A DNA stretch of 64,000 nt from Bacteroidales bacterium (GTDB lineage Bacteria; Bacteroidota; Bacteroidia; Bacteroidales; FEN-979): contig JALNWG010000003.1 in assembly GCA_023231005.1 (NCBI GenBank), forward strand, positions 62,001 through 126,000, written 5' to 3'. Within the stretch, counting starts at the first letter, position 1. Every line of letters begins with the position of its first letter. Under the pieces are notes generated by a model. It searched no databases. It was not told where the DNA came from and worked only from the letters and a program-made list of their open reading frames with translations. Position numbers and translations under genes: made by a program. This document shows positions 43,975 to 53,039 of this stretch, in pieces.

Positions 43975-46170
43975 TTATTTTACAAGGGTCAACTCATTGA
44001 TCAGGTTGGTGGCACCAGCGAATTTATCAATGATGAAAAGCACATAGCGAATATCTACATTGATGGTCCGCTGCATATCTGGTTCAAACATTATATCTCC
44101 GCTCATGGCTTCCCAGTTGCCATCGAAAGCAAGTCCGATTAGTTGTCCGTCGCCATTGATTACGGGACTGCCTGAATTGCCGCCGGTGATGTCGTTGGTG
44201 GTTAAGAAACAAACCACCATTTCTCCATTTTGGCCATATTGACCATAATCTTTTGCCTGATAGAGATCTTTCAATTTCTTTTCAACGATGAATTCTTCGT
44301 TTGTGGGATCTTCTTTTTGCATAACACCTTTCAGGGTAGTGATAAAATCATAATGAACGGCATCGGCAGGATAATAATCGAGCACACTCCCATAAGTCAT
44401 ACGCATTGTGGAATTGGCATCGGGATATTTCACAAGAGCTGGGTTCATTTCACGGAGACCGGCGATGAAAAGGCGATTTGAAGCGCTCAATTTGGTTCTG
44501 CAGGAACTAAAAGCGGATGCATTCTTCCCCGTTGCTTCCATCATAGATTGTGAAAGCAGCCATCCGAGGTCCTTTTTGAAAACTTTCAAATTGGGTTTGT
44601 CAATAAAATTATTTGCATTTTCAGGGGTAGCAAATGCAGAAGTTTGGTAAACCGCGTCAGCAAAAGCAGTGAAATCATTTTTATACTCTTTTTCAATGGT
44701 TGTGAAAATACTGGGTAGTTCTGATTTTGGTACATCGTTGGCATATATTCGTAATAATTCTGCGAGAGATTTTTTGGCAATGGTCTGGTCATATTCCTTA
44801 AAATGTTCGGCAACTACAGATTTTAATCCCTGTTTGCATTCTTTTATGGCTGCTTTATTTTTCTTTTCAAGAGCATCTTTCAAGCTATTAAACTGAGTCG
44901 CCAACTGGACCAGGTCAAGGCCCATCCCTGCTATGTTTGAATAATAAAACGGAACGGCAATTTTTTTCATTGAGGTATAATTGGTTTGCAGATCATCCAG
45001 AACTTTTCCATATTTTTTCTGTAAGGAAGGATCTTTACTATACCATGTCTGAAAATCAGATTCAATTGATTTTTTCTTTTCTTCAACATTATTACGAATA
45101 AGCATACGGGATTGACCAATAAAGTTTTTCCAGGTATTAGCTAAACCGGCATAATTATCAGCATACGCAATTTTTACTGCTTTATCTGCATCCATGCGTT
45201 CTTTCATGACTTCTAGTTCTTTCCCGAAGATTTTAATTATGGTTGGATATAGCACTTCCAGGTTATATTCAATGCCATAAGAAGTAAGATACCGTGATGT
45301 GTTTCCAGGATATCCCCAGATCATAGCAAAATCATTTTTCTGGATTCCTTTAAGGCTAATGGGAAGATGATAAGCAGGTTTTAATGGAATGTTTTTTTCC
45401 GAATATTTAGCCGGATTCCCTTCGGGATCGGTATATACGCGAAAAACTGTAAAATCTCCGGTATGGCGTGGCCACATCCAGTTATCGGTATCCCCTCCAA
45501 ATTTTCCAATGGAAGAAGGAGGTGCCCCGACCAGGCGAACATCTTTATAGGTTTTAAAAACAAAAAGGTAAAATTCATTTCCCCCGTAGAATGATTTTAC
45601 AGATACTTCATATTTGCCGTCTTCTTCAGCTCTTTTCTTTATCCGGGAAGAAATTTCTTTTATTTTGTTTGCCCGATCAGTTTCTTTCAAGGTGTCTGAA
45701 AGAAAAGGGATAATTGAATCGGTCACATTTTCAATACGTTGCAGGAAAGAAGCGCACATCGATTCGTTGGATAATTCTTCATTCATCGATTTTGCCCAGA
45801 AACCATTGGTCAGGTAATCGTGGTCTGTTGTGCTGTGACTCTGCACCGAATTATATCCACAATGATGGTTAGTGAAAATAAGGCCCTGAGAAGAGACTAG
45901 CTCGGCAGTGCAAAAAAATCCGCCGGAAGCGCCATTACTTGATAAACCAACGATGGCATCTTTGAGACTATTATTGTTGATGCTATATAATTCATCGGCC
46001 GTTAGATGAAGGCCCATTTTCTGCATATCAATATAATTGAGCCGTTCCAGTAACAGGGGCAACCACATCCCCTCGTCGGGCAGGTTTTCAGTATAAACTG
46101 TCAATCCGGTAGAAAAAAATAAAACGATTACCAACAAGGTAACCTTCATTTTCAAAAACAATGATTTCAT
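43975..46170 (-). CDS. S46 family dipeptidyl-peptidase (DPP7-like)
   Basis: This periplasmic serine exopeptidase removes dipeptides from peptide N termini. The 731-residue protein has a signal peptide and the chymotrypsin-like S46 motifs: FTNHHCGY with the catalytic His (102/103), an Asp in the WPRHTGDFTVFRVY region and catalytic Ser666 in TGGNSGSPVING. The specificity site reads AFDGNWE with Gly684 where the acid-specific DPP11 type has Arg, so a preference for hydrophobic residues (DPP7 type) is expected. Such enzymes feed peptides to amino-acid fermenting Bacteroidota. Confidence 0.93.
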   Translation of the reverse strand: MKSLFLKMKVTLLVIVLFFSTGLTVYTENLPDEGMWLPLLLERLNYIDMQKMGLHLTADELYSINNNSLKDAIVGLSSNGASGGFFCTAELVSSQGLIFTNHHCGYNSVQSHSTTDHDYLTNGFWAKSMNEELSNESMCASFLQRIENVTDSIIPFLSDTLKETDRANKIKEISSRIKKRAEEDGKYEVSVKSFYGGNEFYLFVFKTYKDVRLVGAPPSSIGKFGGDTDNWMWPRHTGDFTVFRVYTDPEGNPAKYSEKNIPLKPAYHLPISLKGIQKNDFAMIWGYPGNTSRYLTSYGIEYNLEVLYPTIIKIFGKELEVMKERMDADKAVKIAYADNYAGLANTWKNFIGQSRMLIRNNVEEKKKSIESDFQTWYSKDPSLQKKYGKVLDDLQTNYTSMKKIAVPFYYSNIAGMGLDLVQLATQFNSLKDALEKKNKAAIKECKQGLKSVVAEHFKEYDQTIAKKSLAELLRIYANDVPKSELPSIFTTIEKEYKNDFTAFADAVYQTSAFATPENANNFIDKPNLKVFKKDLGWLLSQSMMEATGKNASAFSSCRTKLSASNRLFIAGLREMNPALVKYPDANSTMRMTYGSVLDYYPADAVHYDFITTLKGVMQKEDPTNEEFIVEKKLKDLYQAKDYGQYGQNGEMVVCFLTTNDITGGNSGSPVINGDGQLIGLAFDGNWEAMSGDIMFEPDMQRTINVDIRYVLFIIDKFAGATNLINELTLVK

Positions 46171-46213
46171 TTGTTAGCGGGTTTATTGATTATTTATTTG
46201 AGTTGAATTGAGG

Positions 46214-46229
46214 TTGGAGTAATCTCCAA
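46214..46229 (-). promoter_or_regulatory. Palindrome in the S46 peptidase leader
   Basis: TTGGAG-TAAT-CTCCAA has perfect 6-bp arms. On the minus strand it lies 12 bases after the -7 box at 46241-46248, about the position of the transcription start, and could be an operator or a leader hairpin. Confidence 0.35.
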
Positions 46230-46240
46230 AATAATATTGG

Positions 46241-46248
46241 CAAAATTA
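46241..46248 (-). promoter_or_regulatory. Candidate -7 box for the S46 peptidase gene
   Basis: The minus strand reads TAATTTTG, a full TAnnTTTG match, giving a leader of about 64 bases that contains the palindrome at 46214-46229. The rest of the 268-bp gap (46171-46438) holds AT-rich sequence and the lytS promoter candidate. Confidence 0.45.
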
Positions 46249-46394
46249 GTGACAATTTTATTGTGTTGATTTTTTTTTTGTGAAATCCAACAGATTCTCG
46301 ATGATTCTGCATTTTTAAAAGATCAACGGAAAATGTTTCCATGCCAGAGAAATCACAATTTTGGCAAGTTTTTAATGGGATACATCAAAAAAGG

Positions 46395-46425
46395 TTGATA
46401 ATTAAGAAATCAATTCTCATTTTTG
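46395..46425 (+). promoter_or_regulatory. Candidate promoter of the LytS/LytTR pair
   Basis: TTG at 46395-46397, 20 bases, then CATTTTTG (46418-46425), one base from TAnnTTTG. A ribosome-binding-like AAAAGGAGATG run directly precedes and includes the start codon at 46439, unusual for this genome. Confidence 0.4.
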
Positions 46426-46438
46426 TGAAAAAAAGGAG

Positions 46439-47491
46439 ATGACCATCAGGGAATTTTTTAAAAAGTGCAAGAAAAACTTAATAATTCCGCATATTTTATT
46501 CTGGGGGATCAGCATTGTATTGTTTACGGTTGTTCTTATTAATACCCGGGGAGATTTCAGTTTTTTCGATATAAATTTGAAAATGGCAACCAACATTCTG
46601 GTAACCATTGTGTTTTTAGCCATTTCGGTTTATATCAACTTGCTTTGTCTAATCCCGTATTTTTTTAACAAACGGAAATATGGATTGTTTTTTTTGTTGG
46701 AAATTGGCAACATCCTGCTATTTATTGTCCTGAACTATTTTGTTTCCTGCTTTTTTGAAGGTAGAAATCAATCGAATATTTTATCTGAAATTTTTGCTGA
46801 ATTTATTCTTGTGTTATTGTTTTTAATAGTTTCCACGCTGATTAAATTTATGCGAGAATCGATTGCTGTTCAGGATGTTGAATTAAGGATAAAAGAAGTA
46901 GAAAAGCAAAAAATTGAAGCTGAATTAATTGCACTGAAAGCACAAGTTAACCCACATTTCTTTTTTAACACCCTTAATAGTTTATATGCATTGAGTCTTG
47001 ATAAATCAGAAAAAGCGCCCGAGCTTATCCTAAAACTATCAGAATTGATGCGATATGTCATATATGAGTCAAAAGAAAATCTTATTCCCATTGGGAAACA
47101 ACTGGAATTCCTTCAGAGCTATGTCTATCTGGAAAGGATTCGCACCAACGATAGTCTCTTGGTAGATTTTATGGTTCAAGGAGATCACCTGCAGCTCAAA
47201 GTTGCCCCATTACTTTATCTCGCTTTTATTGAAAATGCATTTAAACATGGTGCAAAATTAAAAGAGAACCACCCTTTTATACATATTTTATTTAATCTTG
47301 AATTGCCTGATCGGGTAGGGTTTTTTATACAAAACAACAAAGACATTGCACCGATTATTTCATCCTCTGGCGGTATTGGATTAGCCAATGTTAAAAAGCG
47401 TTTGGAATTACTTTATCCCGGTAAATTCACCCTTCATATTGAAGAAACGAAATCCCTATACAATGTTGAATTAACCATTTTCTTATCATGA
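46439..47491 (+). CDS. LytS/YehU-type sensor histidine kinase
   Basis: This 350-residue membrane kinase has four predicted membrane helices in the first 145 residues and a short coiled coil, then the His_kinase domain typical of the LytS family (QVNPHFFFNTLNSLYALSL with the phosphoacceptor His) and a C-terminal HATPase (AFIENAFKHGAKL, SGGIGLANVKKRLELLY). The membrane part has no obvious ligand domain. Its stop codon overlaps the start of the response regulator gene by 4 bases, so the two form a coupled pair. Confidence 0.93.
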   Translation: MTIREFFKKCKKNLIIPHILFWGISIVLFTVVLINTRGDFSFFDINLKMATNILVTIVFLAISVYINLLCLIPYFFNKRKYGLFFLLEIGNILLFIVLNYFVSCFFEGRNQSNILSEIFAEFILVLLFLIVSTLIKFMRESIAVQDVELRIKEVEKQKIEAELIALKAQVNPHFFFNTLNSLYALSLDKSEKAPELILKLSELMRYVIYESKENLIPIGKQLEFLQSYVYLERIRTNDSLLVDFMVQGDHLQLKVAPLLYLAFIENAFKHGAKLKENHPFIHILFNLELPDRVGFFIQNNKDIAPIISSSGGIGLANVKKRLELLYPGKFTLHIEETKSLYNVELTIFLS

Positions 47492-48204
47492 ACATCCGAT
47501 GTATGATTATAGACGATGAACCGTTGGCACAGCGGGTCATTGAAAAATATGCAGAAAACTTACCGTTCCTGGAAATAAAACACAAATGTCACAATGCTCT
47601 TGAAGCAGTTGATGTGTTACATCATGAAAAAATTGATTTGTTATTTCTGGATATCAATATGCCCAAACTGAATGGAATGGATTTTCTCAAGACCCTGAAA
47701 AATCCGCCTCTTGTCATTATTACAACAGCTTATGCCGAATATGCGATTCAGGGCTATGAAATGGATGTAATAGATTATCTCATGAAACCATTCCCTTTTG
47801 ACCGTTTTTTAAAAGCGGTTCAAAAAGCAGAGGAGATACTGAATAATAAAGATGGAAGCCGGATTGAGTCAAAAGAATTAGATAAACAGGAAGAATCTAT
47901 AATTTTTATAAAATCCAGTAAAAAAACATATCGGGTTAATCTGGCAGATATCCTGTATATCGAGGCGCTTGGGGACTATGTAAAAATATATACTGTAGAC
48001 AAAATGATTGTTAGCTATCAATCCCTGAAGAACATTGAAACCCTGTTACCGGCCAAATTATTTCCACGAATCCATAAATCTTTTATCATTGCTTTATCAC
48101 GAATCGATTTGATCGAGGGGAACCATGTTAAAATAAATGATCGTATGATTCCTGTTGGAACCAACTTTAAAACGGATTTCGAACGTCTTATTAAGCCGAT
48201 TTAG
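47488..48204 (+). CDS. LytTR family response regulator
   Basis: The 238-residue regulator has a receiver domain (acidic pair Asp9/Asp10, phosphoacceptor Asp55 in LLFLDINMPKLNG, Lys in YLMKPFPFDRF) and a LytTR DNA-binding domain (IFIKSSKKTYRVNLADILYI, FPRIHKSFIIALSRI). It is coupled to the LytS-type kinase by an ATGA overlap. Targets cannot be deduced here. Its end overlaps the convergent DUF308 gene by 14 bases. Confidence 0.95.
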   Translation: MNIRCMIIDDEPLAQRVIEKYAENLPFLEIKHKCHNALEAVDVLHHEKIDLLFLDINMPKLNGMDFLKTLKNPPLVIITTAYAEYAIQGYEMDVIDYLMKPFPFDRFLKAVQKAEEILNNKDGSRIESKELDKQEESIIFIKSSKKTYRVNLADILYIEALGDYVKIYTVDKMIVSYQSLKNIETLLPAKLFPRIHKSFIIALSRIDLIEGNHVKINDRMIPVGTNFKTDFERLIKPI

Positions 48205-48763
48205 CGGATTCTGAGGAAGATTGATTTGTGACGGAATCTACTTTCACAATAAATGAAAAATAGATCAGCAGGAGACCAAAAAGAGAAGCCAATACTCCGA
48301 TCAGTTTTATCAGAAAAATCGCCCAGCTGAAAGGATCAAAGAAAAGTGCCACCCCTAAGCCAAGAGTGAGCAGTCCATTAATCAATAGTCCGTTTTTATT
48401 CAAAGGAGATATTGCAAGATTTGCAACCATTACGAGTTGTATGATACCGGTAATTGCCATCCAGATCCCCAATAGGATTATAAATAGTTTTACCGATAAT
48501 TCCGGAAAGAAAGTAAGGACTATTCCGATGCCTAAGGTTGAGATTGATTGAATCAGGATCATAAAAACTTTTTTGTTTTTCCGGAAATTGTTAATCCCGA
48601 GTACCAGAAAAATAATTCCAAAAAGCAGAACAAGAATTCCAAAATACTTTATCAAAGGCTTAATTTCTTCGGGTATGTAAAATAGTAAGAGCAAACCAAA
48701 TGCAATGAAAACGAGGCCATTAAGACTTAGGAACCACCAGTTTTTTAAATGTTTTGTTGTCAT
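48191..48763 (-). CDS. HdeD-like DUF308 membrane protein
   Basis: This 190-residue protein has six membrane helices in three repeated pairs (for example WWFLSLNGLVFIAFGLLLLF), the pattern of HdeD/DUF308 proteins, linked in E. coli to acid resistance. The C-terminal tail is Ser-rich. It follows the LysE-type gene by 27 bp on the same strand and is likely the last gene of the GH3-LysE-HdeD unit. Confidence 0.85.
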   Translation of the reverse strand: MTTKHLKNWWFLSLNGLVFIAFGLLLLFYIPEEIKPLIKYFGILVLLFGIIFLVLGINNFRKNKKVFMILIQSISTLGIGIVLTFFPELSVKLFIILLGIWMAITGIIQLVMVANLAISPLNKNGLLINGLLTLGLGVALFFDPFSWAIFLIKLIGVLASLFGLLLIYFSFIVKVDSVTNQSSSESAKSA

Positions 48764-48790
48764 ACCTAAAAGTTTAAGGTTAATAAAACA

Positions 48791-49468
48791 TTAAGGGACT
48801 TTCAAAGAAATACCCTTGAAATATTCGAGTAAAGATCCGGTAATAATAAAGGCACCGATGATCATAAATAATAAGCCCACAATTCGGTTCATCCATAGGG
48901 TTACTTGCGGATTTCCCATGACTTTGATCTTATTGGCAAGGACTACCTTTAAAATGTCGGTCATTAAAATAACCGACAAGGTTCCCATGAAAAAAAAGGC
49001 AACAGATTTTTGGTTTCCGCCATACGTTGCATTGATAGCCAGTACAGAGGTGAGCCAGAAGACCCAAAGTGTGGGATTTGCAATATTCAGAACAAATCCC
49101 TTGAAATAATATGGGATCACTCCCTTTTTTTTTACTTTGATTTCGTTAATGACTTCGACCTGTTCTGTTTTGGATACTTTTTTAAAGAAGGAATAAATCC
49201 CATAAACAGTTAGTAAAGTTCCTCCGAAAATTCCCAGAACAAGATGATATCCTGGATTTGTGACGATTTGTCCAGCTCCAAGAAAGAAACACACCACAAG
49301 AGTCAGGTCACTCGAAAAAATTCCAAGTGCAAGAAAAATTCCTGTTTTTATTCCATGTTTGATACTGGTCTGGAGCAATGCAACGAGTGCCGGACCCAGG
49401 GTTATTGCCATGGTTAATCCTAAGATAATTCCTTCAAACAGTGGATGTAGAACTGAATTCAAAATCAA
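48791..49468 (-). CDS. LysE family amino-acid exporter
   Basis: This 225-residue, six-helix membrane protein has the LysE/RhtB signature near the N terminus (LGLTMAITLGPALVALLQ, with the GP pair) and the second half WVFWLTSVLAINATYG. Members export lysine, homoserine, threonine or other amino acids. The frame starts with TTG at 49468 directly after an in-frame TGA; no ATG is available before the first helix, so TTG is the likely start codon. The GH3 gene's stop codon is 6 bases upstream. Confidence 0.88.
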   Translation of the reverse strand: MILNSVLHPLFEGIILGLTMAITLGPALVALLQTSIKHGIKTGIFLALGIFSSDLTLVVCFFLGAGQIVTNPGYHLVLGIFGGTLLTVYGIYSFFKKVSKTEQVEVINEIKVKKKGVIPYYFKGFVLNIANPTLWVFWLTSVLAINATYGGNQKSVAFFFMGTLSVILMTDILKVVLANKIKVMGNPQVTLWMNRIVGLLFMIIGAFIITGSLLEYFKGISLKVP

Positions 49469-49474
49469 TCAGCA

Positions 49475-51010
49475 TTAATGGATGTTAAAAGTTTCGATGT
49501 GTTTTTTCCATTGTTCCAGTTGCCCGTTTTTCAGCACCCTGGGAAATTTGTGAGCTCCGCCTTCTTTTCCCATGGCTTTCATCCAATGGTGAAACACTTG
49601 CAAAGGTAGCACTTCTACGGAAACATTTTTTATGGCTTCAATCCGTTCAACCCGGTAGTCGTCGTTCAGGATTTTTAAGTAAGAGTCCAATTTTTCAGCT
49701 GCCAGGTCTGGATCAAGTGGATCATCGGTTCCCAGATACCATTTGTGTGCGAAAAGGTTACCAAAACGAATCCCAGTCACGGTAAATTCATTGATCTTAA
49801 TATTCAATTCATCCTGTAACATTTTAATTGCCCGGTTCATGTTGTCCTGAGATAAATGTTCTCCGCAAAGACTGATAAAATGTTTGGTACGGCCTGTCAG
49901 GGCAATTTCATTTCGCTCTTTGGAAATAAATTTAATGGTGTCGCCGATCAGGTAACGCCAGGCTCCGGCACAGGTAGTTAGCAACAGAGCGTATTCTATT
50001 CCTTCTTTAACATTGTCAATTGTAACCGTTTCCGGATTGGTTTTTAATTCACCCTCACTATCGAAATTGGCATCATCATAAGGGATAAACTCATAAAAAA
50101 TGCCATTATCAAGAATCAATTCCATTCCTGTTGATGTTCCGGGCCTTTGAAAGGCGATATATCCCTCTGAAGCGAGATAAGACTCATTGTATAAAATGGG
50201 GCGACTGAATAAAGGGGCAAAGCTATTCCGGTATGGGTCAAAAGAAACACCGCTATGGACATAAGCGGATAGATTGGGCCAGATATCATGAATGGTGGAG
50301 ATACGATAAAAAGCAATGATCTTTTCAAGCATAATTTGGACCCAGGCAGGTACTCCAACCACGATTCCGATGTCCCAGTCTTTTGCCTTCCTTACGATTT
50401 CATTAAGTTTTACCGACCATTCTTGCTCTCTGGATATACGTCGGCCGGGCTTATAAAAATGTTGGAACCAAAAAGGGATATTTCCTGCTGTAATTCCCGA
50501 AAGATCACCCTGGTAATACGTGCCGTTGTACTGAAGATGAGTGCTACCGCCAATCATTAAGATTCCTTTTTCATAAAATTCAACCGGGAAATCATATTTT
50601 GTCGCAGAAACCAATTGGCGGATACTTGCTTTTTGTATTGCCCTCTGCATGTCCGGTGTAACCGGAATATGTTTTGACGCGGCTTCTGAAGTTCCGGAAG
50701 TTAGAGCAAAATATTTAACCTTACCAGGCCAGGCAACATAAGGTTCTCCATTTAGTGACCGATACCACCAGTTGTTAAACATTGATCTGTAATCATGAAT
50801 TGGAATATTTTTGCGAAAGGATTCAGTAAAATCAGATGATAATAAAATTTTTTCAAACTGATAATGTTCCCCAAAAGCCGTGTTTTGTGCTTTTGTTAAT
50901 AATTTTTTCAATACCTTTCTTTGTTCAATACCCGGATGAATAGTGGCAATGTCAAGAGGAAATTGACACAGGGAATAGGCTGTTTTTATCAATGATCCAA
51001 GAATAGGCAT
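49475..51010 (-). CDS. GH3 family acyl-adenylate synthetase-like protein
   Basis: This 511-residue protein belongs to the GH3 branch of the ANL superfamily, known from plants, where it conjugates amino acids to jasmonate or auxin. Visible motifs are YFALTSGTSEAASKHIPVT (ATP P-loop), ILYNESYLASEGYIAF, and TTCAGAWRYLIGDTIKF with the conserved YxxGD-type element. Bacterial versions are common in Bacteroidota but their substrates are unknown. It is the first gene of a minus-strand unit with a LysE-type exporter and a DUF308 protein, which suggests (inference) that an acyl amino acid or amino acid is handled. Confidence 0.88.
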   Translation of the reverse strand: MPILGSLIKTAYSLCQFPLDIATIHPGIEQRKVLKKLLTKAQNTAFGEHYQFEKILLSSDFTESFRKNIPIHDYRSMFNNWWYRSLNGEPYVAWPGKVKYFALTSGTSEAASKHIPVTPDMQRAIQKASIRQLVSATKYDFPVEFYEKGILMIGGSTHLQYNGTYYQGDLSGITAGNIPFWFQHFYKPGRRISREQEWSVKLNEIVRKAKDWDIGIVVGVPAWVQIMLEKIIAFYRISTIHDIWPNLSAYVHSGVSFDPYRNSFAPLFSRPILYNESYLASEGYIAFQRPGTSTGMELILDNGIFYEFIPYDDANFDSEGELKTNPETVTIDNVKEGIEYALLLTTCAGAWRYLIGDTIKFISKERNEIALTGRTKHFISLCGEHLSQDNMNRAIKMLQDELNIKINEFTVTGIRFGNLFAHKWYLGTDDPLDPDLAAEKLDSYLKILNDDYRVERIEAIKNVSVEVLPLQVFHHWMKAMGKEGGAHKFPRVLKNGQLEQWKKHIETFNIH

Positions 51011-51081
51011 CTGGGTCTATGTTTGAAAATGAGGAGTAAAAGTAATAAAAAATGTCTATTTTCGGACTTCATCTCTAAAAC

Positions 51082-52152
51082 ATGAAACATCCGGCACATT
51101 CGATTCTGAAGTTCCTTGCCATTATTAGTGGATTTGTACTCATTGTTATATGTGGTTTTTTGGGGTTTATCACGCTCACAGAATATAATCCAAAGGGGGT
51201 TTCCTTTCCGGAAATTCAAGGGAGAGGTATCTCATTTGATTCAACAAAAAAGGAATTTACATTCTTTACCTGGAATATCGGATATGCAGGATTAGATTCG
51301 AAAATGGATTTTTTTTATGATGGAGGGAGGCAGGTAATTCCTGATTTATGTGAATTCCAGCGTACTTTTTCCGGGATAAAAGAAATGATTTTGTCTAATT
51401 CGGCAGTTGATTTTATTTTTTTTCAGGAATTGGATATCCGCTCAAAGCGGGCATATCACACTAATGAATTACAAGAATTGTCAAAAAATTTGCCAGAATA
51501 TTTCTATATTTTCGGGAAAAACTATGATTGTCAGTATGTTCCCATTCCACTTTATCAGCCGATGGGGAAGGTCATTTCAGGGATTGCGACATTTTCACGA
51601 TATCAGCCAGTTAAGTCAGAGATGGTTCCCCTTGAATCTAATTTTTCTTGGCCTCGAAGATTGGCTATGCTCAAACGATGTTTTCTGATCATGAAATTTT
51701 CTCTGGATAATGGAAAGGAATTGGTTGTAATTAATATTCATAATTCAGCTTATGATTTTACTGGTGAATTACGTGAAAAAGAGATCAGAATTCTTTCTAT
51801 TTATTTAAAACAAGAATTTCGCAAAGGAAATTATGTGATTGCCGGAGGGGATTGGAATAGTAATCCGCCAGGATATAAACCTCAAAAAGTCGTTTCAGGC
51901 GATTTGGTTGTTCCACTTGATAATCCTGTTGATTCTTCTTTATTCCCGGGGTGGCAATTTGTATTTGATTCCCGGGAGTCAAGTAATAGGTTTACAGATA
52001 TGCCTTATTTGAAGGGCAAAACGAGGACAACACTGATAGATTTCTTTTTGGTTTCCCCAAATATCATGGTAAAAAAAGTGCATACAATATCAACTAATTT
52101 TGCAAACTCGGACCATCAACCAGTAATGTTGAAAATACAATTAAAGAAATAG
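51082..52152 (+). CDS. Membrane-anchored endonuclease/exonuclease/phosphatase family protein
   Basis: This 356-residue protein has one N-terminal membrane helix (about 10-32) and an extracytoplasmic EEP domain: FTWNIGYAGLDSKMDFFY, FIFFQELDIRSKRAY, VINIHNSAYD, AGGDWNSNPPG and FANSDHQPVMLKI, which supply the metal-binding Glu, Asp, Asn and catalytic His. It could be a nuclease, sphingomyelinase-like or inositol phosphatase; the sequence does not decide. It is divergent from the GH3 unit and 8 bp upstream of the pseudouridine synthase gene. Confidence 0.88.
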   Translation: MKHPAHSILKFLAIISGFVLIVICGFLGFITLTEYNPKGVSFPEIQGRGISFDSTKKEFTFFTWNIGYAGLDSKMDFFYDGGRQVIPDLCEFQRTFSGIKEMILSNSAVDFIFFQELDIRSKRAYHTNELQELSKNLPEYFYIFGKNYDCQYVPIPLYQPMGKVISGIATFSRYQPVKSEMVPLESNFSWPRRLAMLKRCFLIMKFSLDNGKELVVINIHNSAYDFTGELREKEIRILSIYLKQEFRKGNYVIAGGDWNSNPPGYKPQKVVSGDLVVPLDNPVDSSLFPGWQFVFDSRESSNRFTDMPYLKGKTRTTLIDFFLVSPNIMVKKVHTISTNFANSDHQPVMLKIQLKK

Positions 52153-52160
52153 CGAAAAAC

Positions 52161-53039
52161 ATGAAGATCGTAATAAAAGAAGAAGGAATACTTGCCGATT
52201 TGCTGATGAAAGCATTTGAGTCTGCTTCAAAAACAACAGTTAAAGGCAGGATTGTTCATGGAAATGTCCGGGTGAATGGAAAAATGACAACAAATCCATC
52301 CATCAGAATAAAACCAGGAGATGAGGTTGAATATAAAAAACAAAAAGTTCAGCAGGGGAAAAAGATGAAATCTCCCTATCCGGTACTCTATGAAGATGAT
52401 TATCTTCTCGTGGCAGAGAAACCAGCAGGATTACTTACGATTGGCGACCGGGGGCTGGGTGGCACATCATTTTATCAAATCATGCAGGGATATCTGAAGG
52501 AAAAATCGAAAGGGAAAGAGCGGCTATTTGTAGTTCATCGAATTGACCGGGAAGTCTCCGGAGTTTTATTGTTTACCAAGAGCGAAAAGATTCAGGAACA
52601 ACTCAAAACTCAATGGTGGGAGTCGAAAAAGCGGTATTATGCACTTGTTGAAGGTCAGCCGAAAGATGATCAAGGTACCATCCGAAGTTGGTTGATAGAA
52701 GGGCATGATCAAAAAGTTTATTCCACGAAAATTCAGGACGGAGCAAAGTTGGCGATTACCCATTACCGGGTAATGGATCGGACCCCCGATTATGCTTTGT
52801 TGGAAGTTGAGCTTGAAACGGGGCGTAAAAACCAAATCCGGGTCCATCTTTCGGAACTGGGATGTCCGGTGGTGGGCGATCGCCGGTACGGAGCTGATGC
52901 ACAGTATGAACGCCGTATCAGACTCCATGCTTTTTACCTTGCCATTCGTCACCCGGAAACCGGGGAATTGATAGAGTTCAAAAGCAAGATGCCAAAAGGT
53001 TTTTTAGTGTTGAAGCCAGGAGATGAAAAGTATAAATAA
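52161..53039 (+). CDS. RluA-family pseudouridine synthase
   Basis: The 292-residue enzyme has an S4-type RNA-binding domain (about 15-60, TVKGRIVHGNVRVNGKMTT) and a catalytic domain with HRIDREVSGVLLFTKS, the active Asp129, and the end motifs KNQIRVHLSELGCPVVGD and RIRLHAF. It is an rRNA or tRNA pseudouridine synthase; the precise target cannot be given. Its stop codon abuts the stop codon of the convergent TrmH-type gene. Confidence 0.92.
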   Translation: MKIVIKEEGILADLLMKAFESASKTTVKGRIVHGNVRVNGKMTTNPSIRIKPGDEVEYKKQKVQQGKKMKSPYPVLYEDDYLLVAEKPAGLLTIGDRGLGGTSFYQIMQGYLKEKSKGKERLFVVHRIDREVSGVLLFTKSEKIQEQLKTQWWESKKRYYALVEGQPKDDQGTIRSWLIEGHDQKVYSTKIQDGAKLAITHYRVMDRTPDYALLEVELETGRKNQIRVHLSELGCPVVGDRRYGADAQYERRIRLHAFYLAIRHPETGELIEFKSKMPKGFLVLKPGDEKYK

